This document shows positions 42,750 through 52,071 of a stretch of DNA of 64,000 nt, one piece after another; the stretch's first letter is position 1; the number at the start of each line of letters is the position of its first letter. Origin of the DNA: Mycolicibacterium rhodesiae. Its GTDB lineage: Bacteria > Actinomycetota > Actinomycetes > Mycobacteriales > Mycobacteriaceae. The stretch covers positions 62,001 through 126,000 of the forward strand of contig NZ_MVIH01000012.1 of the NCBI RefSeq assembly GCF_002086695.1, in the 5' to 3' direction. A model generated the notes under the pieces. That model searched no databases. It saw nothing but the letters and a program-made list of their open reading frames with translations, and was not told the DNA's origin. A program made the translations under genes and the position numbers.

Positions 42750-43570
42750 CGACCGCCCGTCAGCCCCGCCCGGTGGTGCTGCTGCGTCCGGTGCCGGGCA
42801 CGTCACCGATCCACGAGCTGTGGGCCGGCACCAAACTGGTTGTGGTCCTCGGCTTCTCGGCACTATTGGCGTTCTATCCGGATTGGGTGCCGATCGCTCT
42901 GGTCGCGATCCTCATCGGCACCGCGATCCGGATGGCCCGCATCCCGCGCGGTGTGCTCCCGTCGGTACCCAAATGGCTGTGGTTCTTACTGCTGCTCGGC
43001 GCCGTGACCGCGACGCTGGGTGGTGGAACGCCGGTACTGCACCTGGCGTCCCACGCCTTCGAACTCGGCGGGCTGCTGAAGTTCGTGCGCATCACCGTGG
43101 TGGCGATCGTGCTGCTGGCCCTGGGGATGATGGTGTCGTGGACGACGAACGTCGCCGATATCGCGCCCGCGGTGGCGCGGCTGGGTAGGCCGCTGAAATT
43201 CTTTCGCATCCCGGTTGACGACTGGGCGGTGGCGCTTGCCTTGTCCCTGCGGGCTTTTCCCATGTTGCTCGACGAGTTCCGGTTGCTGTACGCCGCGCGA
43301 CGGCTGCGGCCGCGTCCGGTGCTGACCAGTCGCCGCGCTCGGCGCCGGCGGTGGGCCATCGAGATGGTCGACCTGATGTCGGCGGGTGTCACGGTGGCTC
43401 TTCGGCGTGCTGACGAGATGGGTGATGCGATCACCGCGCGCGGCGGGACCGGCACGATCTCGGCGGCGCCGTCGGGGCCCAAGCGCGCCGACTGGGTGGT
43501 CTTGGCGATCTGCGCGCTGGTGTGTGTGGTGTCCGTCGGCCTGCAGGTGACGGTGCTCGCCGGGATCTAA
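42746..43570 (+). CDS. ECF transporter transmembrane subunit EcfT (CbiQ family)
   Basis: A 274-residue membrane protein starting at a GTG that overlaps the ATPase gene stop. Several N-terminal helices precede the coupling-helix region, in which ECF-T proteins carry two Ala-Arg-x motifs that touch the ATPases; here LLYAARRLRPRP and ALRRADEMGDAITARG. It couples ATP hydrolysis to substrate uptake by the S domain. Same place and partner as Rv2325c. The stop overlaps the convergent uspC-like stop by 4 nt. Confidence 0.9.
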   Translation: MTTARQPRPVVLLRPVPGTSPIHELWAGTKLVVVLGFSALLAFYPDWVPIALVAILIGTAIRMARIPRGVLPSVPKWLWFLLLLGAVTATLGGGTPVLHLASHAFELGGLLKFVRITVVAIVLLALGMMVSWTTNVADIAPAVARLGRPLKFFRIPVDDWAVALALSLRAFPMLLDEFRLLYAARRLRPRPVLTSRRARRRRWAIEMVDLMSAGVTVALRRADEMGDAITARGGTGTISAAPSGPKRADWVVLAICALVCVVSVGLQVTVLAGI

Positions 43571-44841
43571 CGCGCGGCCGCGGCGTTGGCGGCCCGCTCC
43601 GCCGCAGGCAACGCCTCATCGACCGGCGTTCGGCCCAGGAACATTTCGTCGAAGTGCGGCTTGATCGCCTGATATCCCGCCGCGAAGCCAGGGCCGCCGG
43701 GTGCGGGGATCCGCGGCCCGTCGAGCACCCGGAAGAACGGCGTCACATCGACGCCTTTCGCCGACCAGTAGTCGAAGTACACCTGCCGGGCAGGCAGCAC
43801 TGCCGGGATGGCGGCGCCGTGGCGGCCGAGGTAGGAATTGCCGCGATCGCTGCCCAGCCAGGCCAGCACCTCGCGCACCGCGTCGGGGTGGCGGCTGGCC
43901 GGATTGCCAGCGGCGACAATGCCGTTGGTCACGCTGACCCGGCCCGCCGGGCCGGCCGGCAGCAGCGCAACGCCCCAGCGGAACCTCGCCTGCTCGGCGA
44001 CCTGTGCCAGGTTGTAGGTGCCTGACTGGAACAGCGCCATCCGTCCGGATAGAAACTGGTTGCGGGAGAAGTCGCCGTTGTCGTTGGTGTCGGATGCGGG
44101 CGGGGCGACCCGGTCGGTGTTGATCAGCCCGACGACGTAGCGGAACGCGGTCGCGGCCTGCGGGTTGTCGAAGGCGAATCGGTCCCCATCGGAGAAGACC
44201 CCGCCCGCCGAGCCGATGTAATTCAAGTAGATGGCCTGTAAGTCGTTGGCGGCGTTGTACGCCCACTGCTTGCCGTGGGTCAGGCGCTGCAGCATGGGCC
44301 GCAGGGTGTCGATGCTCGGGTCGGGATCCCAGCGCAGCGTGTCCAACGCGGCGGGGTCGATGCCGTCGGCGGCCAGCAGGTCGGCGTTGTAGTACAGGGC
44401 GATTCCGGCGTCGGTCAGTTGCGGCACGCCCCACAACGAACCCTCCCGGGTGAACTGCGCGATCACCGACGGGTCCCAGTGCGGGCTCGGCGCGACCGAC
44501 ATCAACCGGTGGTTGTAGGCGTATTCGGCGAAGTTCGCGTTGTTGAGCCAGAAGATGTCATCGGCGCCGCCGCCTGCGACGTCGGTGCGCAAGGTGGTGA
44601 AGTAACTGGCGTAGGGGACGACGTTTGTGCGCACCTCGATGCCCGGATGGGTTCGGCTGAACTCGGTGAACGACTCGGCATAGGCGGCCGCCACCTGCGG
44701 ATCCCACACCCGCACGGTGACCACGGTCGTGCCCGACGGTTCGCTTGTGCGGCCCAGCGCCAGGGCCGCAGAAACCAGTACCACCGCGACCGCGATCAGC
44801 CCGGCCAGCATCCGGGTGGAGAACCGTGGCGGCCAGCTCAT
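43567..44841 (-). CDS. uspC: Sugar ABC transporter substrate-binding protein UspC
   Basis: A 424-residue exported binding protein. It starts at an ATG overlapping the uspB stop (ATGA), with an N-terminal hydrophobic anchor/signal (MLAGLIAVAVVLVSAALALG). Solute-binding family 1 features follow: FSRTHPGIEVRTNVVPYASYF, DIFWLNN, SLWGVPQLTDAGIALYYNADLL and GRMALFQSGTYN. The M. tuberculosis orthologue (Rv2318) binds amino-sugar-type ligands. No lipobox cysteine is visible, so it is either N-terminally anchored or released. No ATPase gene is in this cluster; a shared MsiK/SugC-like ATPase elsewhere is expected. Confidence 0.9.
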   Translation of the reverse strand: MSWPPRFSTRMLAGLIAVAVVLVSAALALGRTSEPSGTTVVTVRVWDPQVAAAYAESFTEFSRTHPGIEVRTNVVPYASYFTTLRTDVAGGGADDIFWLNNANFAEYAYNHRLMSVAPSPHWDPSVIAQFTREGSLWGVPQLTDAGIALYYNADLLAADGIDPAALDTLRWDPDPSIDTLRPMLQRLTHGKQWAYNAANDLQAIYLNYIGSAGGVFSDGDRFAFDNPQAATAFRYVVGLINTDRVAPPASDTNDNGDFSRNQFLSGRMALFQSGTYNLAQVAEQARFRWGVALLPAGPAGRVSVTNGIVAAGNPASRHPDAVREVLAWLGSDRGNSYLGRHGAAIPAVLPARQVYFDYWSAKGVDVTPFFRVLDGPRIPAPGGPGFAAGYQAIKPHFDEMFLGRTPVDEALPAAERAANAAAAR

Positions 44842-45650
44842 TTCAGTCCCGTCACGACGATCGAGCGGACGATCTGGCGCTCGAACACCAGGAACAATGC
44901 GATCAGCGGGACGATCGCCACCGTCGTCGCTGCCATCACCAGCGTCCACTGTGCGTTGTACTGGGTCTGCAGACCCGCGGTCGCGACGGTCAGCACCCGC
45001 CAGGTGCCACCGCTGGTGATGACCAGCGGCCACATGAACGAATTCCATTGACTGACAACGGTGATCAGGGTCAATGTCACCAGGATCGGCTTGCTGGCCG
45101 GCAACACCACGTGCACCAGCACATCAAGGGTGTTGGCGCCGTCCAGCCGGGCGGCGTTGACCAGGTCGGTGGGGATGCCGCGAAAGTACTCGCGCAGCAG
45201 GAATATCGCGTAGGGGGAGCCGAAGACGAACGGCAACACCAACGCCCAGAACGTGTTCCGCAAGCCCAGCTCAGCCATCATCAGATACAGCGGCACCACG
45301 GTCACCGTGCCGGGGACCATCAGCGTCGCGATGTAGATCCAGAACATGGCGTCGCGGCCGGTGAACTCCAGGCGGGCGAACGCATACCCCGCCAGGACCG
45401 AGAACGTGAGTTGCGCCAGTGTGATGATCGCCGTCATCAGCGCTGTCACCGCCAGCGCCCGGCCGAATCCGGCGTCACCGAGCGCGGCGTAGTTGGCCAG
45501 CGTCGGCGGACTCGGCAGCGACAGCGGAGTGCCGGTGGCGAACTGCTGCGCCGAGGTGAACGACGTCAACAAACCCAGCCCGAACGGGGCCAGGGTGATC
45601 AGCGCACCGGCCAGCAGACCCAGGTAGATCAGCGCGTTACGTGAGGTCAT
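44838..45650 (-). CDS. uspB: Sugar ABC transporter permease UspB
   Basis: A 270-residue permease of the MalG type with six helices and the EAA loop EYFRGIPTDLVNAARLDGAN that contacts the ATPase. It starts inside the 3' end of uspA (14-nt overlap) and overlaps uspC by ATGA. Gene order uspA-uspB-uspC and sizes match Rv2316-Rv2318. Confidence 0.92.
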   Translation of the reverse strand: MTSRNALIYLGLLAGALITLAPFGLGLLTSFTSAQQFATGTPLSLPSPPTLANYAALGDAGFGRALAVTALMTAIITLAQLTFSVLAGYAFARLEFTGRDAMFWIYIATLMVPGTVTVVPLYLMMAELGLRNTFWALVLPFVFGSPYAIFLLREYFRGIPTDLVNAARLDGANTLDVLVHVVLPASKPILVTLTLITVVSQWNSFMWPLVITSGGTWRVLTVATAGLQTQYNAQWTLVMAATTVAIVPLIALFLVFERQIVRSIVVTGLK

Positions 45651-46506
45651 AGCTGATCCGCCGGCGGAAGTAGAGGTGCTGGACGATCGTCGCACCGACC
45701 AGGATGACGAACAGCACCAGCGCCATCACCGCTGCCCGCCCGATCGCGGCGGCGCCGAACGCTTCGGCATAGATTCGGTGCGCCACCAGATCGGTGCGCC
45801 CGGCGGGCCCACCGCCGGTCAGCGCGTACACGGTGTCGAACACCTGCGCCGCGCTGACGATGCCGGTCACCGAGACGAAGAACAGCGTGGGGCGCAGCAT
45901 CGGCAGCGTGATGTGCCAGAACCGCTGCCAGCTCGTCGCGCCGTCGAGACGGGCCGCGGCGTGGATCTGCGGCGGAATCGCCAGGATCCCGGCCAGGAAG
46001 AACAGTGTCACGTAGCCGACGTTCATCCACACCGTCACCGCGGAGACCACCGGCAACGCCAGCCCGGGATCGGTCAGCCACTCCACGCGGCGCGCCAACA
46101 GCGTGCTCACCGCGCCGTCGGTCGGCGCCAGGATCCAATGCCACAGCACCGCGACCGCCAGCGGCGAGCACACCCACGGCACCACGTACACGGTGCGGAA
46201 CACGCCGCTACCCGGCAGCTCGCGGGACAACAGCGCCGCGGCGAACAGACCCAGAAGGATCTGCGCCGGAACCACGATCGCGATGAACGCCAGCGTCACC
46301 AGCAGGGAGTTACCGAAGCCGGGGTCGGAGAGCACCGAACGCCAATTGTCCAGTCCTACATAGCGGATGGGGCCCAGCAGATCCCACCGATGCAGGCTCA
46401 GCCAGACCACCACCAGCATGGGCAGTAGCAAGAAGCAGACGACCCCGAACAGGCTCGGCCCGAGCAGCGCGTACCCCAACAGGGCGGAACGTGCGCGCCG
46501 AGCCAT
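45637..46506 (-). CDS. uspA: Sugar ABC transporter permease UspA
   Basis: A 289-residue permease of the MalF type: LLGYALLGPSLFGVVCFLLLPM opens TM1, and the EAA loop IPPQIHAAARLDGATSWQRFWHITLP faces the ATPase. First gene of uspABC. The ATG at 46506 stands only 18 bp from the divergent tldD GTG, so promoters of the two operons must overlap or lie inside coding sequence. The frame continues upstream as antisense of tldD, which was not accepted. Confidence 0.92.
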   Translation of the reverse strand: MARRARSALLGYALLGPSLFGVVCFLLLPMLVVVWLSLHRWDLLGPIRYVGLDNWRSVLSDPGFGNSLLVTLAFIAIVVPAQILLGLFAAALLSRELPGSGVFRTVYVVPWVCSPLAVAVLWHWILAPTDGAVSTLLARRVEWLTDPGLALPVVSAVTVWMNVGYVTLFFLAGILAIPPQIHAAARLDGATSWQRFWHITLPMLRPTLFFVSVTGIVSAAQVFDTVYALTGGGPAGRTDLVAHRIYAEAFGAAAIGRAAVMALVLFVILVGATIVQHLYFRRRISYDLT

Positions 46507-46524
46507 CACGTTACGGTAGAGCAC

Positions 46525-48042
46525 GTGAGTCCCCGTGACGTTGACGCCGACTTTCTGGCCCTGCCGCGCCATGCGCTCGCCGACGCTGCCCTGTCGGCGG
46601 CACGTGCCGCCGGCGCCAGCTACGCGGATCTGCGGATCCATGCGATCACCAGCGAGGTGGTGCAGCTGCGCGACGGCGAGCTGCAGAGCGCGGTCACCGA
46701 TCGCGAGATCGGCCTGGCAGTCCGGGTGATCGTGGACGGCACCTGGGGGTTCGCCTCGCACGCCGAGCTGGCTCCCGAGGTCGCCGCCGACACGGCGCGC
46801 CGCGCGGTGCAGGTCGCCACCGCGCTGGCGCTGCTGAACGCCGAGCGCATCGAGTTGGCGGCCGAACCGGTCTACAGCGACGTGACGTGGGTGTCGACCT
46901 ACGGGATCGACCCGTTCACCGTGCCGACCGCCGACAAGATCGGCCTGCTGGGGGAGTACTCCGGTCGCTTGATGGCCTCCGACGGGGTCGATCACGTCTC
47001 GGCGATGGTGATGACCGTCAAGGAGCAGACGTTCTACGCCGATACCTTCGGCTCGTCGATCACCCAGCAGCGGGTGCGGCTGCAGCCGGCGCTGGACGCG
47101 GTGGCCGTCGACGCGGCGGCCGGCAGTTTCGAGTCGATGCGCACTCTGGCCCCGCCGACCGCCCGCGGCTGGGAGGCGGTGGCCGGCGACGAGGTATGGG
47201 ACTGGAGTACCGAACTGGCTGAGCTGCCCAGCATGCTCGCCGAGAAGACCAAGGCGCCGACGGTGGTCGCTGGGCCGACCGATCTGGTGATCGACCCCAC
47301 CAATCTGTGGCTGACCATTCACGAATCCATCGGCCACGCCACCGAATACGATCGGGCGATCGGTTACGAAGCCGCATACGCAGGCACTTCCTTCGCCACC
47401 CCTGACAAGCTGAACACCATGCGATACGGGTCCCCAGTGATGAATGTCACCGCAGACCGCACCGTCGAATACGGTTTGGCCACAATCGGATACGACGACG
47501 AGGGGGTGGCCGCTCAAAGCTGGGATCTGGTGCGTGACGGCATCTTTGTGGGCTACCAGCTGGACCGGGTGTTCGCGCCGCGGCTGGGCCACGCGCGGTC
47601 GAACGGCTGCAGCTATGCCGACTCCCCGCATCACGTCCCGATCCAGCGGATGGCCAACGTCTCGCTGCAGCCGGGCACCGAGGACCTCAGCACCGACGAC
47701 CTGATCTCCCGCGTCGAGAACGGCATCTACATCGTCGGCGACAAATCCTGGTCGATTGACATGCAGCGCTACAACTTCCAGTTCACCGGACAGCGGTTCT
47801 ACCGGATTCGCGACGGTCGGCTGGACGGGCAGCTGCGCGACGTCGCGTATCAGGCCACCACCACCGATTTCTGGAATTCGATGGAAGCCGTTGGCGGGCC
47901 GCAGACCTGGCGACTGGGCGGGGCGTTCAATTGCGGCAAGGCCCAGCCCGGCCAGGTGGCCGCTGTCAGCCACGGCTGCCCGTCGGCGTTGTTCCGCGGG
48001 GTGAACGTGCTCAACACACGCGAGGAAGCGGGCCACGCTTGA
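46525..48042 (+). CDS. tldD: TldD metalloprotease subunit
   Basis: A 505-residue peptidase subunit. The zinc site HESIGH gives His266, Glu267 and His271, and a C-terminal Cys in GAFNCGKAQPG fits the third ligand seen in structurally known TldD. TldD/TldE heterodimers degrade unfolded peptides and mature some RiPPs, such as microcin B17 in E. coli. No RiPP precursor is evident nearby. GTG start. Coupled to tldE by a TTGA overlap. Equivalent to Rv2315c. Confidence 0.93.
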   Translation: MSPRDVDADFLALPRHALADAALSAARAAGASYADLRIHAITSEVVQLRDGELQSAVTDREIGLAVRVIVDGTWGFASHAELAPEVAADTARRAVQVATALALLNAERIELAAEPVYSDVTWVSTYGIDPFTVPTADKIGLLGEYSGRLMASDGVDHVSAMVMTVKEQTFYADTFGSSITQQRVRLQPALDAVAVDAAAGSFESMRTLAPPTARGWEAVAGDEVWDWSTELAELPSMLAEKTKAPTVVAGPTDLVIDPTNLWLTIHESIGHATEYDRAIGYEAAYAGTSFATPDKLNTMRYGSPVMNVTADRTVEYGLATIGYDDEGVAAQSWDLVRDGIFVGYQLDRVFAPRLGHARSNGCSYADSPHHVPIQRMANVSLQPGTEDLSTDDLISRVENGIYIVGDKSWSIDMQRYNFQFTGQRFYRIRDGRLDGQLRDVAYQATTTDFWNSMEAVGGPQTWRLGGAFNCGKAQPGQVAAVSHGCPSALFRGVNVLNTREEAGHA

Positions 48043-49400
48043 TCCCCGCCCAGCAGGTCGTCGAACTGGCATTGCAGGCCGCCACCGTCGACGAGACGAT
48101 CGTGATCGTCACCGATCGCGCCGAGGCGTCGCTGCGGTGGGCCGGGAATTCGATGACCACCAACGGTGTCTCGACCACCCGGTCGACGACCGTGATTTCG
48201 ATTGTGCGCAAAGGCGATACGTCGCACACCGGTGCGGTCCGCAGCAGTGACGTGAACCCCGCCGCGATCGGGGTGTTGGTGGCGGCCGCCGAGCACGCCG
48301 CCCACGCCGCTCCAGAGGCCCGCGACAGTGCGCCGCTGCTGACCGGCAGCGGGACTCCCGGCGACTGGAACGAGTCGATTCCGGAGACCGGCGCGGAGGT
48401 GTTCGCCGACGTCGCCGAATCGCTGTCGGGCGGATTCGGCCGCACCGACAGGTTGTACGGCTACGCCCATCACGTCGTCGAGACGACGTTCCTGGCCACC
48501 TCGACCGGGATCCGGCGGCGCTTCACCCAGCCGACCGGGACCGTGGAGATCAACGCCAAACGCGACGGTGCCAGCGCGTGGGCGGGTATCAGCACGCCGT
48601 GGTTCACCGAGGTGCCCACCGACACGCTGCTCGACGATCTGGCGATGCGCCTCGGCTGGGCCGATCGGACCGTCGAGCTGCCGGCCGGCCGCTACGAGAC
48701 CTTGATGCCGCCGTCCGCGGTGGCCGACATGATGATCTACCTCGGCTGGTCGATGGACGGTCGCGGCGCCGAGGAGGGCCGGTCGGCGTTGTCGGCCCCC
48801 GGCGGCGGAACCCGGGTCGGGGAGAAGCTCACCCAACTGCCGCTGACGATGTACTGCGATCCGTTCGCCCCTGGACTGGAGTGTGCGCCGTTCGTGGCGG
48901 CCACCAGCGGTTCGGAGACGATCTCGGTGTTCGACAACGGGCTCGACATCGGGCGGGTCGACTGGATCCGCGATGGTGCCATCAACGCGCTGGCCTACCC
49001 TCGGGCCGCGGCCGCCGAGTTCGGCACCTCGGTCGCGGTACCGGCAGACAACCTGCTGATGACCGGTGGCAGCGCCGACTTGGCCGACATGGTGGCGGCC
49101 ACTGAGCGCGGGCTGCTGCTGACCACGCTGTGGTACATCCGCACCGTCGATCCGACCACCCTGCTGCTGACCGGGTTGACCCGCGACGGGGTGTACCTGA
49201 TCGAAGACGGTGAAGTCACGGGCGCGGTCAACAATTTCCGCTTCAACGAGAGCCCGCTGGATCTGCTGCGGCGCGCCACCGAAGCGGGCGTGCCCGAGCA
49301 GACGTTGCCCCGCGAATGGGGGGACTGGGCGACCCGGGCGGTAATGCCGACGCTGCGAATCCCCGACTTCCACATGTCGTCGGTGAGTCAAGCGCAATAA
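48039..49400 (+). CDS. tldE: TldE/PmbA subunit
   Basis: A 453-residue partner of TldD with the same fold but without the HExxxH motif, as expected for TldE. The C-terminal part (SVAVPADNLLMTGGSADLADM, GLLLTTLWYIR, FRFNESPLDLLRRA) is typical of PmbA/TldE. The best start is a TTG at 48039, which overlaps the tldD stop and has GAGGAAG about 10 nt upstream. No ATG or GTG sits at a suitable place. Equivalent to Rv2314c. Confidence 0.92.
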   Translation: MIPAQQVVELALQAATVDETIVIVTDRAEASLRWAGNSMTTNGVSTTRSTTVISIVRKGDTSHTGAVRSSDVNPAAIGVLVAAAEHAAHAAPEARDSAPLLTGSGTPGDWNESIPETGAEVFADVAESLSGGFGRTDRLYGYAHHVVETTFLATSTGIRRRFTQPTGTVEINAKRDGASAWAGISTPWFTEVPTDTLLDDLAMRLGWADRTVELPAGRYETLMPPSAVADMMIYLGWSMDGRGAEEGRSALSAPGGGTRVGEKLTQLPLTMYCDPFAPGLECAPFVAATSGSETISVFDNGLDIGRVDWIRDGAINALAYPRAAAAEFGTSVAVPADNLLMTGGSADLADMVAATERGLLLTTLWYIRTVDPTTLLLTGLTRDGVYLIEDGEVTGAVNNFRFNESPLDLLRRATEAGVPEQTLPREWGDWATRAVMPTLRIPDFHMSSVSQAQ

Positions 49401-49407
49401 TCGGCAG

Positions 49408-50250
49408 ATGGCCGATGATCTCGATGCTGTCCTGACCCAGTTGGTGGTGCAATCGCCGGCCGACTTGCAGCGTCTGGTGGGGCTGATTCGCACCACCTGT
49501 GGCGACACCCTTTCGTTGACTCCGCTGCCCGCGCAGACGCCGGTGAGCGCTCCTGAGTTGGACGACGAGAAGGTGGTGGCCGAGTTCGCCGAGCAGTTCA
49601 GCGTCGACGTCTCGGCGATCTCCGACCGTCAGCGGGAGGCGCTGACGGGTGCGCTCGGTGCGGCGAGCTTCGCCGCGGTCATCCAGATGTTCTTCGCCGA
49701 CTTCCTGCCGCGGGTGCGCAACGGGTTGGAGGTGCTCGGGCTACCGGTCGGCTGGGTGCCCGAGGCACCGGTGTGGGATCCGGGCATCGACGCCGGTGAC
49801 GTGTTGTTCAACCAGCTGCTGCCCGGGGTGGCGCGGTTGCGGTCGCTGGATCCGGTCACCACCGAGGTGGTACGGCTGCGCGGAGCTGTCGCGCACAACT
49901 GTCGGCTGTGCAAATCACTGCGGGAGAGCAAGGCTTTGGACGCCGGCGGCAGCGAGTCGATGTACGACGACATCGAGCACTTCGAGGCGTCCGAACTGCT
50001 GACCGATGCGCACAAGGCGGCGCTGCGGTATGCCGACGCGCTGATCTGGTCACCGGCACGGATCAGTCCGGCGGTGGCTTCCGGTGTGCGGGAGCACTTC
50101 TCGCAGGAGCAGGCCCGTGAGCTGACGCTGGACGTGATGCGCAATGCCAGCAACAAGATCGCGGTGTCGTTGAAGGCCGATCAGGCCCGCGTCGAAGAGG
50201 GCACCGAGCGCTACCTCATCGACGAGGACGGTCAGACCGTCTTCGCCTGA
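49408..50250 (+). CDS. AhpD-like carboxymuconolactone decarboxylase family protein
   Basis: A 280-residue helical protein. Residues about 145-250 resemble an AhpD/CMD core with RGAVAHNCRLCKSLRES, a CxxC pair (Cys-Arg-Leu-Cys) at the place of the AhpD redox motif. The histidine that usually follows the second cysteine is not obvious, so peroxidase-partner activity is uncertain. The N-terminal half is helical with no known domain. Seven bases after tldE, so probably in that transcript. Its last 19 bases overlap the convergent aldolase gene. Confidence 0.75.
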   Translation: MADDLDAVLTQLVVQSPADLQRLVGLIRTTCGDTLSLTPLPAQTPVSAPELDDEKVVAEFAEQFSVDVSAISDRQREALTGALGAASFAAVIQMFFADFLPRVRNGLEVLGLPVGWVPEAPVWDPGIDAGDVLFNQLLPGVARLRSLDPVTTEVVRLRGAVAHNCRLCKSLRESKALDAGGSESMYDDIEHFEASELLTDAHKAALRYADALIWSPARISPAVASGVREHFSQEQARELTLDVMRNASNKIAVSLKADQARVEEGTERYLIDEDGQTVFA

Positions 50251-51272
50251 GCGAGTGCAGCCAGGGCGGCATCGACGTCGGCGTCGGTGGTCGCCCACGA
50301 ACAGACGAACCGGGCGGCGGGCTTGTGGGGGTCGGGGACATGTACGGCGAAGTGTTGTCGCACTGCGGCCAGCGCGTCGGCGGGCAGGTCGACGAACACT
50401 TCGTTGGCGTCGGTGGCCGATGCCAGGTGCAGGCCCAGTGCGGTCAAGCCTGAGCTGAGCTTTTGTGCCATGGCGTTCGCGTGTGCGGCCGTCTCGAGCC
50501 AGACGCCGTCGGTGAGCATGGCGTCGAATTGTGCTGCGACATAACGGTGTTTGCTGGCCAGGTGGCCGATCTGCTTCTGGACGAACTCGATACCGGTGAA
50601 GTGTTCGGGGCGGCGCACCAGGATCGCGTCACCGAACAGCATGCCGTTCTTGGTGCCGCCCACCGTGACGATGTCGGCGTCGCCGACAGCAGCGAGGGGA
50701 GAGACCTCAAGGGCCGCAATCGCGTTGGCGACTCGGGAACCGTCGACGTGGACCAACAGGTCGAGCTTGTGGGCGTGGTTGACGAACGCGGTGATGGCCT
50801 CGGGCTGCCAGACGCGGCCGTTCTCGGTGGATTGGGTGATGGTGACGATGCGCGGTTGGGAGTGGTGCACCTCGCCGCGGCGGGTGATGCGGCGGTCCAG
50901 CAGAGCCGGGTCGATCAGGCCGTCATCGCTGGGCAGGGCGACGAGGCTGGCGCCGGAAACCCGGACAGGACCGCCGGCTTCGTCGAGCAGGCTGTGGGCG
51001 ACGTCGCTGCAGAGGATTTCGTGCCAGGGCCGCACGGCGGCACTGAGAGCGATGATGTTCGCACCGGTTCCGGTGAAGGCGAACAGGACATCGGCGCCGG
51101 GGGAGTCGAAGGTGCTGCGGACGCGCTCGGCCGCGCGTTGAGTGATGAGGTCAGCGCCGTAGGACATGACAGCGCCGTCATTGGCGGCGTGGAGCGCCTC
51201 GAGAGCGCGGGGGTGTGCGGGAGCGGCGTTGTCGGAGGCGAAAGCGCTGGAGGGGATCGGCACGGTAACCAT
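50232..51272 (-). CDS. Low-specificity threonine aldolase / beta-eliminating lyase
   Basis: A 346-residue fold-type I PLP enzyme. Lys208 in TVGGTKNGML is the Schiff-base lysine, and Asp177 in LLVHVDGSR pairs with the pyridine nitrogen. The N-terminus FASDNAAPAHPRALEAL is typical of the aldolase family. It would cleave threonine or allo-threonine to glycine and acetaldehyde, or act as a related lyase. ATG 51272 was selected as the start of family similarity. Monocistronic by context, divergent from a GAF protein gene. Confidence 0.88.
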   Translation of the reverse strand: MVTVPIPSSAFASDNAAPAHPRALEALHAANDGAVMSYGADLITQRAAERVRSTFDSPGADVLFAFTGTGANIIALSAAVRPWHEILCSDVAHSLLDEAGGPVRVSGASLVALPSDDGLIDPALLDRRITRRGEVHHSQPRIVTITQSTENGRVWQPEAITAFVNHAHKLDLLVHVDGSRVANAIAALEVSPLAAVGDADIVTVGGTKNGMLFGDAILVRRPEHFTGIEFVQKQIGHLASKHRYVAAQFDAMLTDGVWLETAAHANAMAQKLSSGLTALGLHLASATDANEVFVDLPADALAAVRQHFAVHVPDPHKPAARFVCSWATTDADVDAALAALAQAKTV

Positions 51273-51333
51273 CGTGCACCGCGCGGTGAGCGAAAGTGTT
51301 GCCGCCTGCTTCGGGCGCCGGGAGACTGGAGCG

Positions 51334-51831
51334 ATGTCTGAAGCCGAACCCCACAAGACGGACACCACCGCGGGCCTCAAACCGCTGGCCGGCCAGCTCG
51401 AGAAGATCGCCGAGCTCCTCGGGGTGAAGTCGGTTTTGGTGATGCGCTCCGACGCCGATTCGATGGTGGTCGCGGCGACTGCCGGTGAGGCCACCAAGCA
51501 CTACGCGGTGGGGGCGGCCGGCAAGAAAGCCCTCGGCGACGGGTCCCGGGTGCCGCTGTACTGCGAGAAGGTGGTCGACGCCGACAGCCCGCTGTTCGTG
51601 CGGGATTCACGCGCGGATGCGACGTTCGCCGGCAACGAGGACGAGACGGAGTTCGGCCTGCACAACTATCTGGGCCTGCCGGTGCACGACGCGGCGGGAA
51701 CCGTGGTGGGCACGGTGTGCGTGCTCGACGACTCGGCACGCGAATACACCGACGAGGAGCGCGAGCAGCTTTCGGCGTTCCGCGGTGACGTCGAAGCGGT
51801 GCTGCGGAACGACGGCACCGCCCTGGGCTGA
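51334..51831 (+). CDS. GAF-domain protein
   Basis: A 165-residue protein that is essentially one GAF domain (about 20-155), with VLVMRSDADSMVVAATAG, VPLYCEKVVDADSPLFVRD and the closing strand GTVVGTVCVLDD. GGAG precedes the ATG. No output domain is attached, so it may be a free sensor or a redox enzyme of the fRMsr type. The two cysteines (YCEKV and VCVLDD) lie at positions close to those of free methionine-R-sulfoxide reductase, but a third is missing. I leave the function open. Confidence 0.8.
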   Translation: MSEAEPHKTDTTAGLKPLAGQLEKIAELLGVKSVLVMRSDADSMVVAATAGEATKHYAVGAAGKKALGDGSRVPLYCEKVVDADSPLFVRDSRADATFAGNEDETEFGLHNYLGLPVHDAAGTVVGTVCVLDDSAREYTDEEREQLSAFRGDVEAVLRNDGTALG

Positions 51832-51886
51832 GGCTGACCTTCTGCCTCAAGGTCTGGCGGACATGCGACGATAGGTTCCGCAGCAG

Positions 51887-51960
51887 GGGGCGGTAGCTCA
51901 GTTGGTTAGAGCCGTGGACTCATAATCCATTGGTCGCGGGTTCGAGCCCCGCCCGCCCTA
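51887..51960 (+). tRNA. tRNA with anticodon CAT (elongator Met or Ile2)
   Basis: A 74-nt cloverleaf: acceptor GGGGCGG/CCGCCCT, D-stem GCTC/GAGC, anticodon loop CTCATAA (CAT at 51921-51923), T-arm GCGGG-TTCGAGC-CCCGC and discriminator A. The acceptor is fully base-paired at position 1 (G-U), so this is not the initiator. CAT could also be an Ile2 tRNA modified by TilS. Its last 30 bases plus two flanking bases recur at 54391-54422, marking it as the integration site of a small island. Confidence 0.95.
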
Positions 51961-51962
51961 CT
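51931..51962 (+). repeat. Left attachment repeat in tRNA 3' end
   Basis: 32 bases, from TGGTCGCGGG in the T-arm to the two bases after the tRNA, are identical to 54391-54422. After two mismatches the identity continues as AGCAGGT on both sides. This is the typical att core left by a tyrosine-recombinase element in a tRNA gene. Confidence 0.9.
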
Positions 51963-52071
51963 TCAGCAGGTGTATGAGCTCGGTTGGTGCTTGACGTTGT
52001 GGCTTCGGGCAAACCTTCACACCCGCGATGGCACTCGACAAGCGCAGGCGTGGTTTCGACCACTAAATTTC

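Noticed and set aside
46507..48072. N-terminal extension of UspA through the tldD region
   Set aside because: The extension is antisense to tldD. Permease similarity begins exactly at the ATG at 46506.
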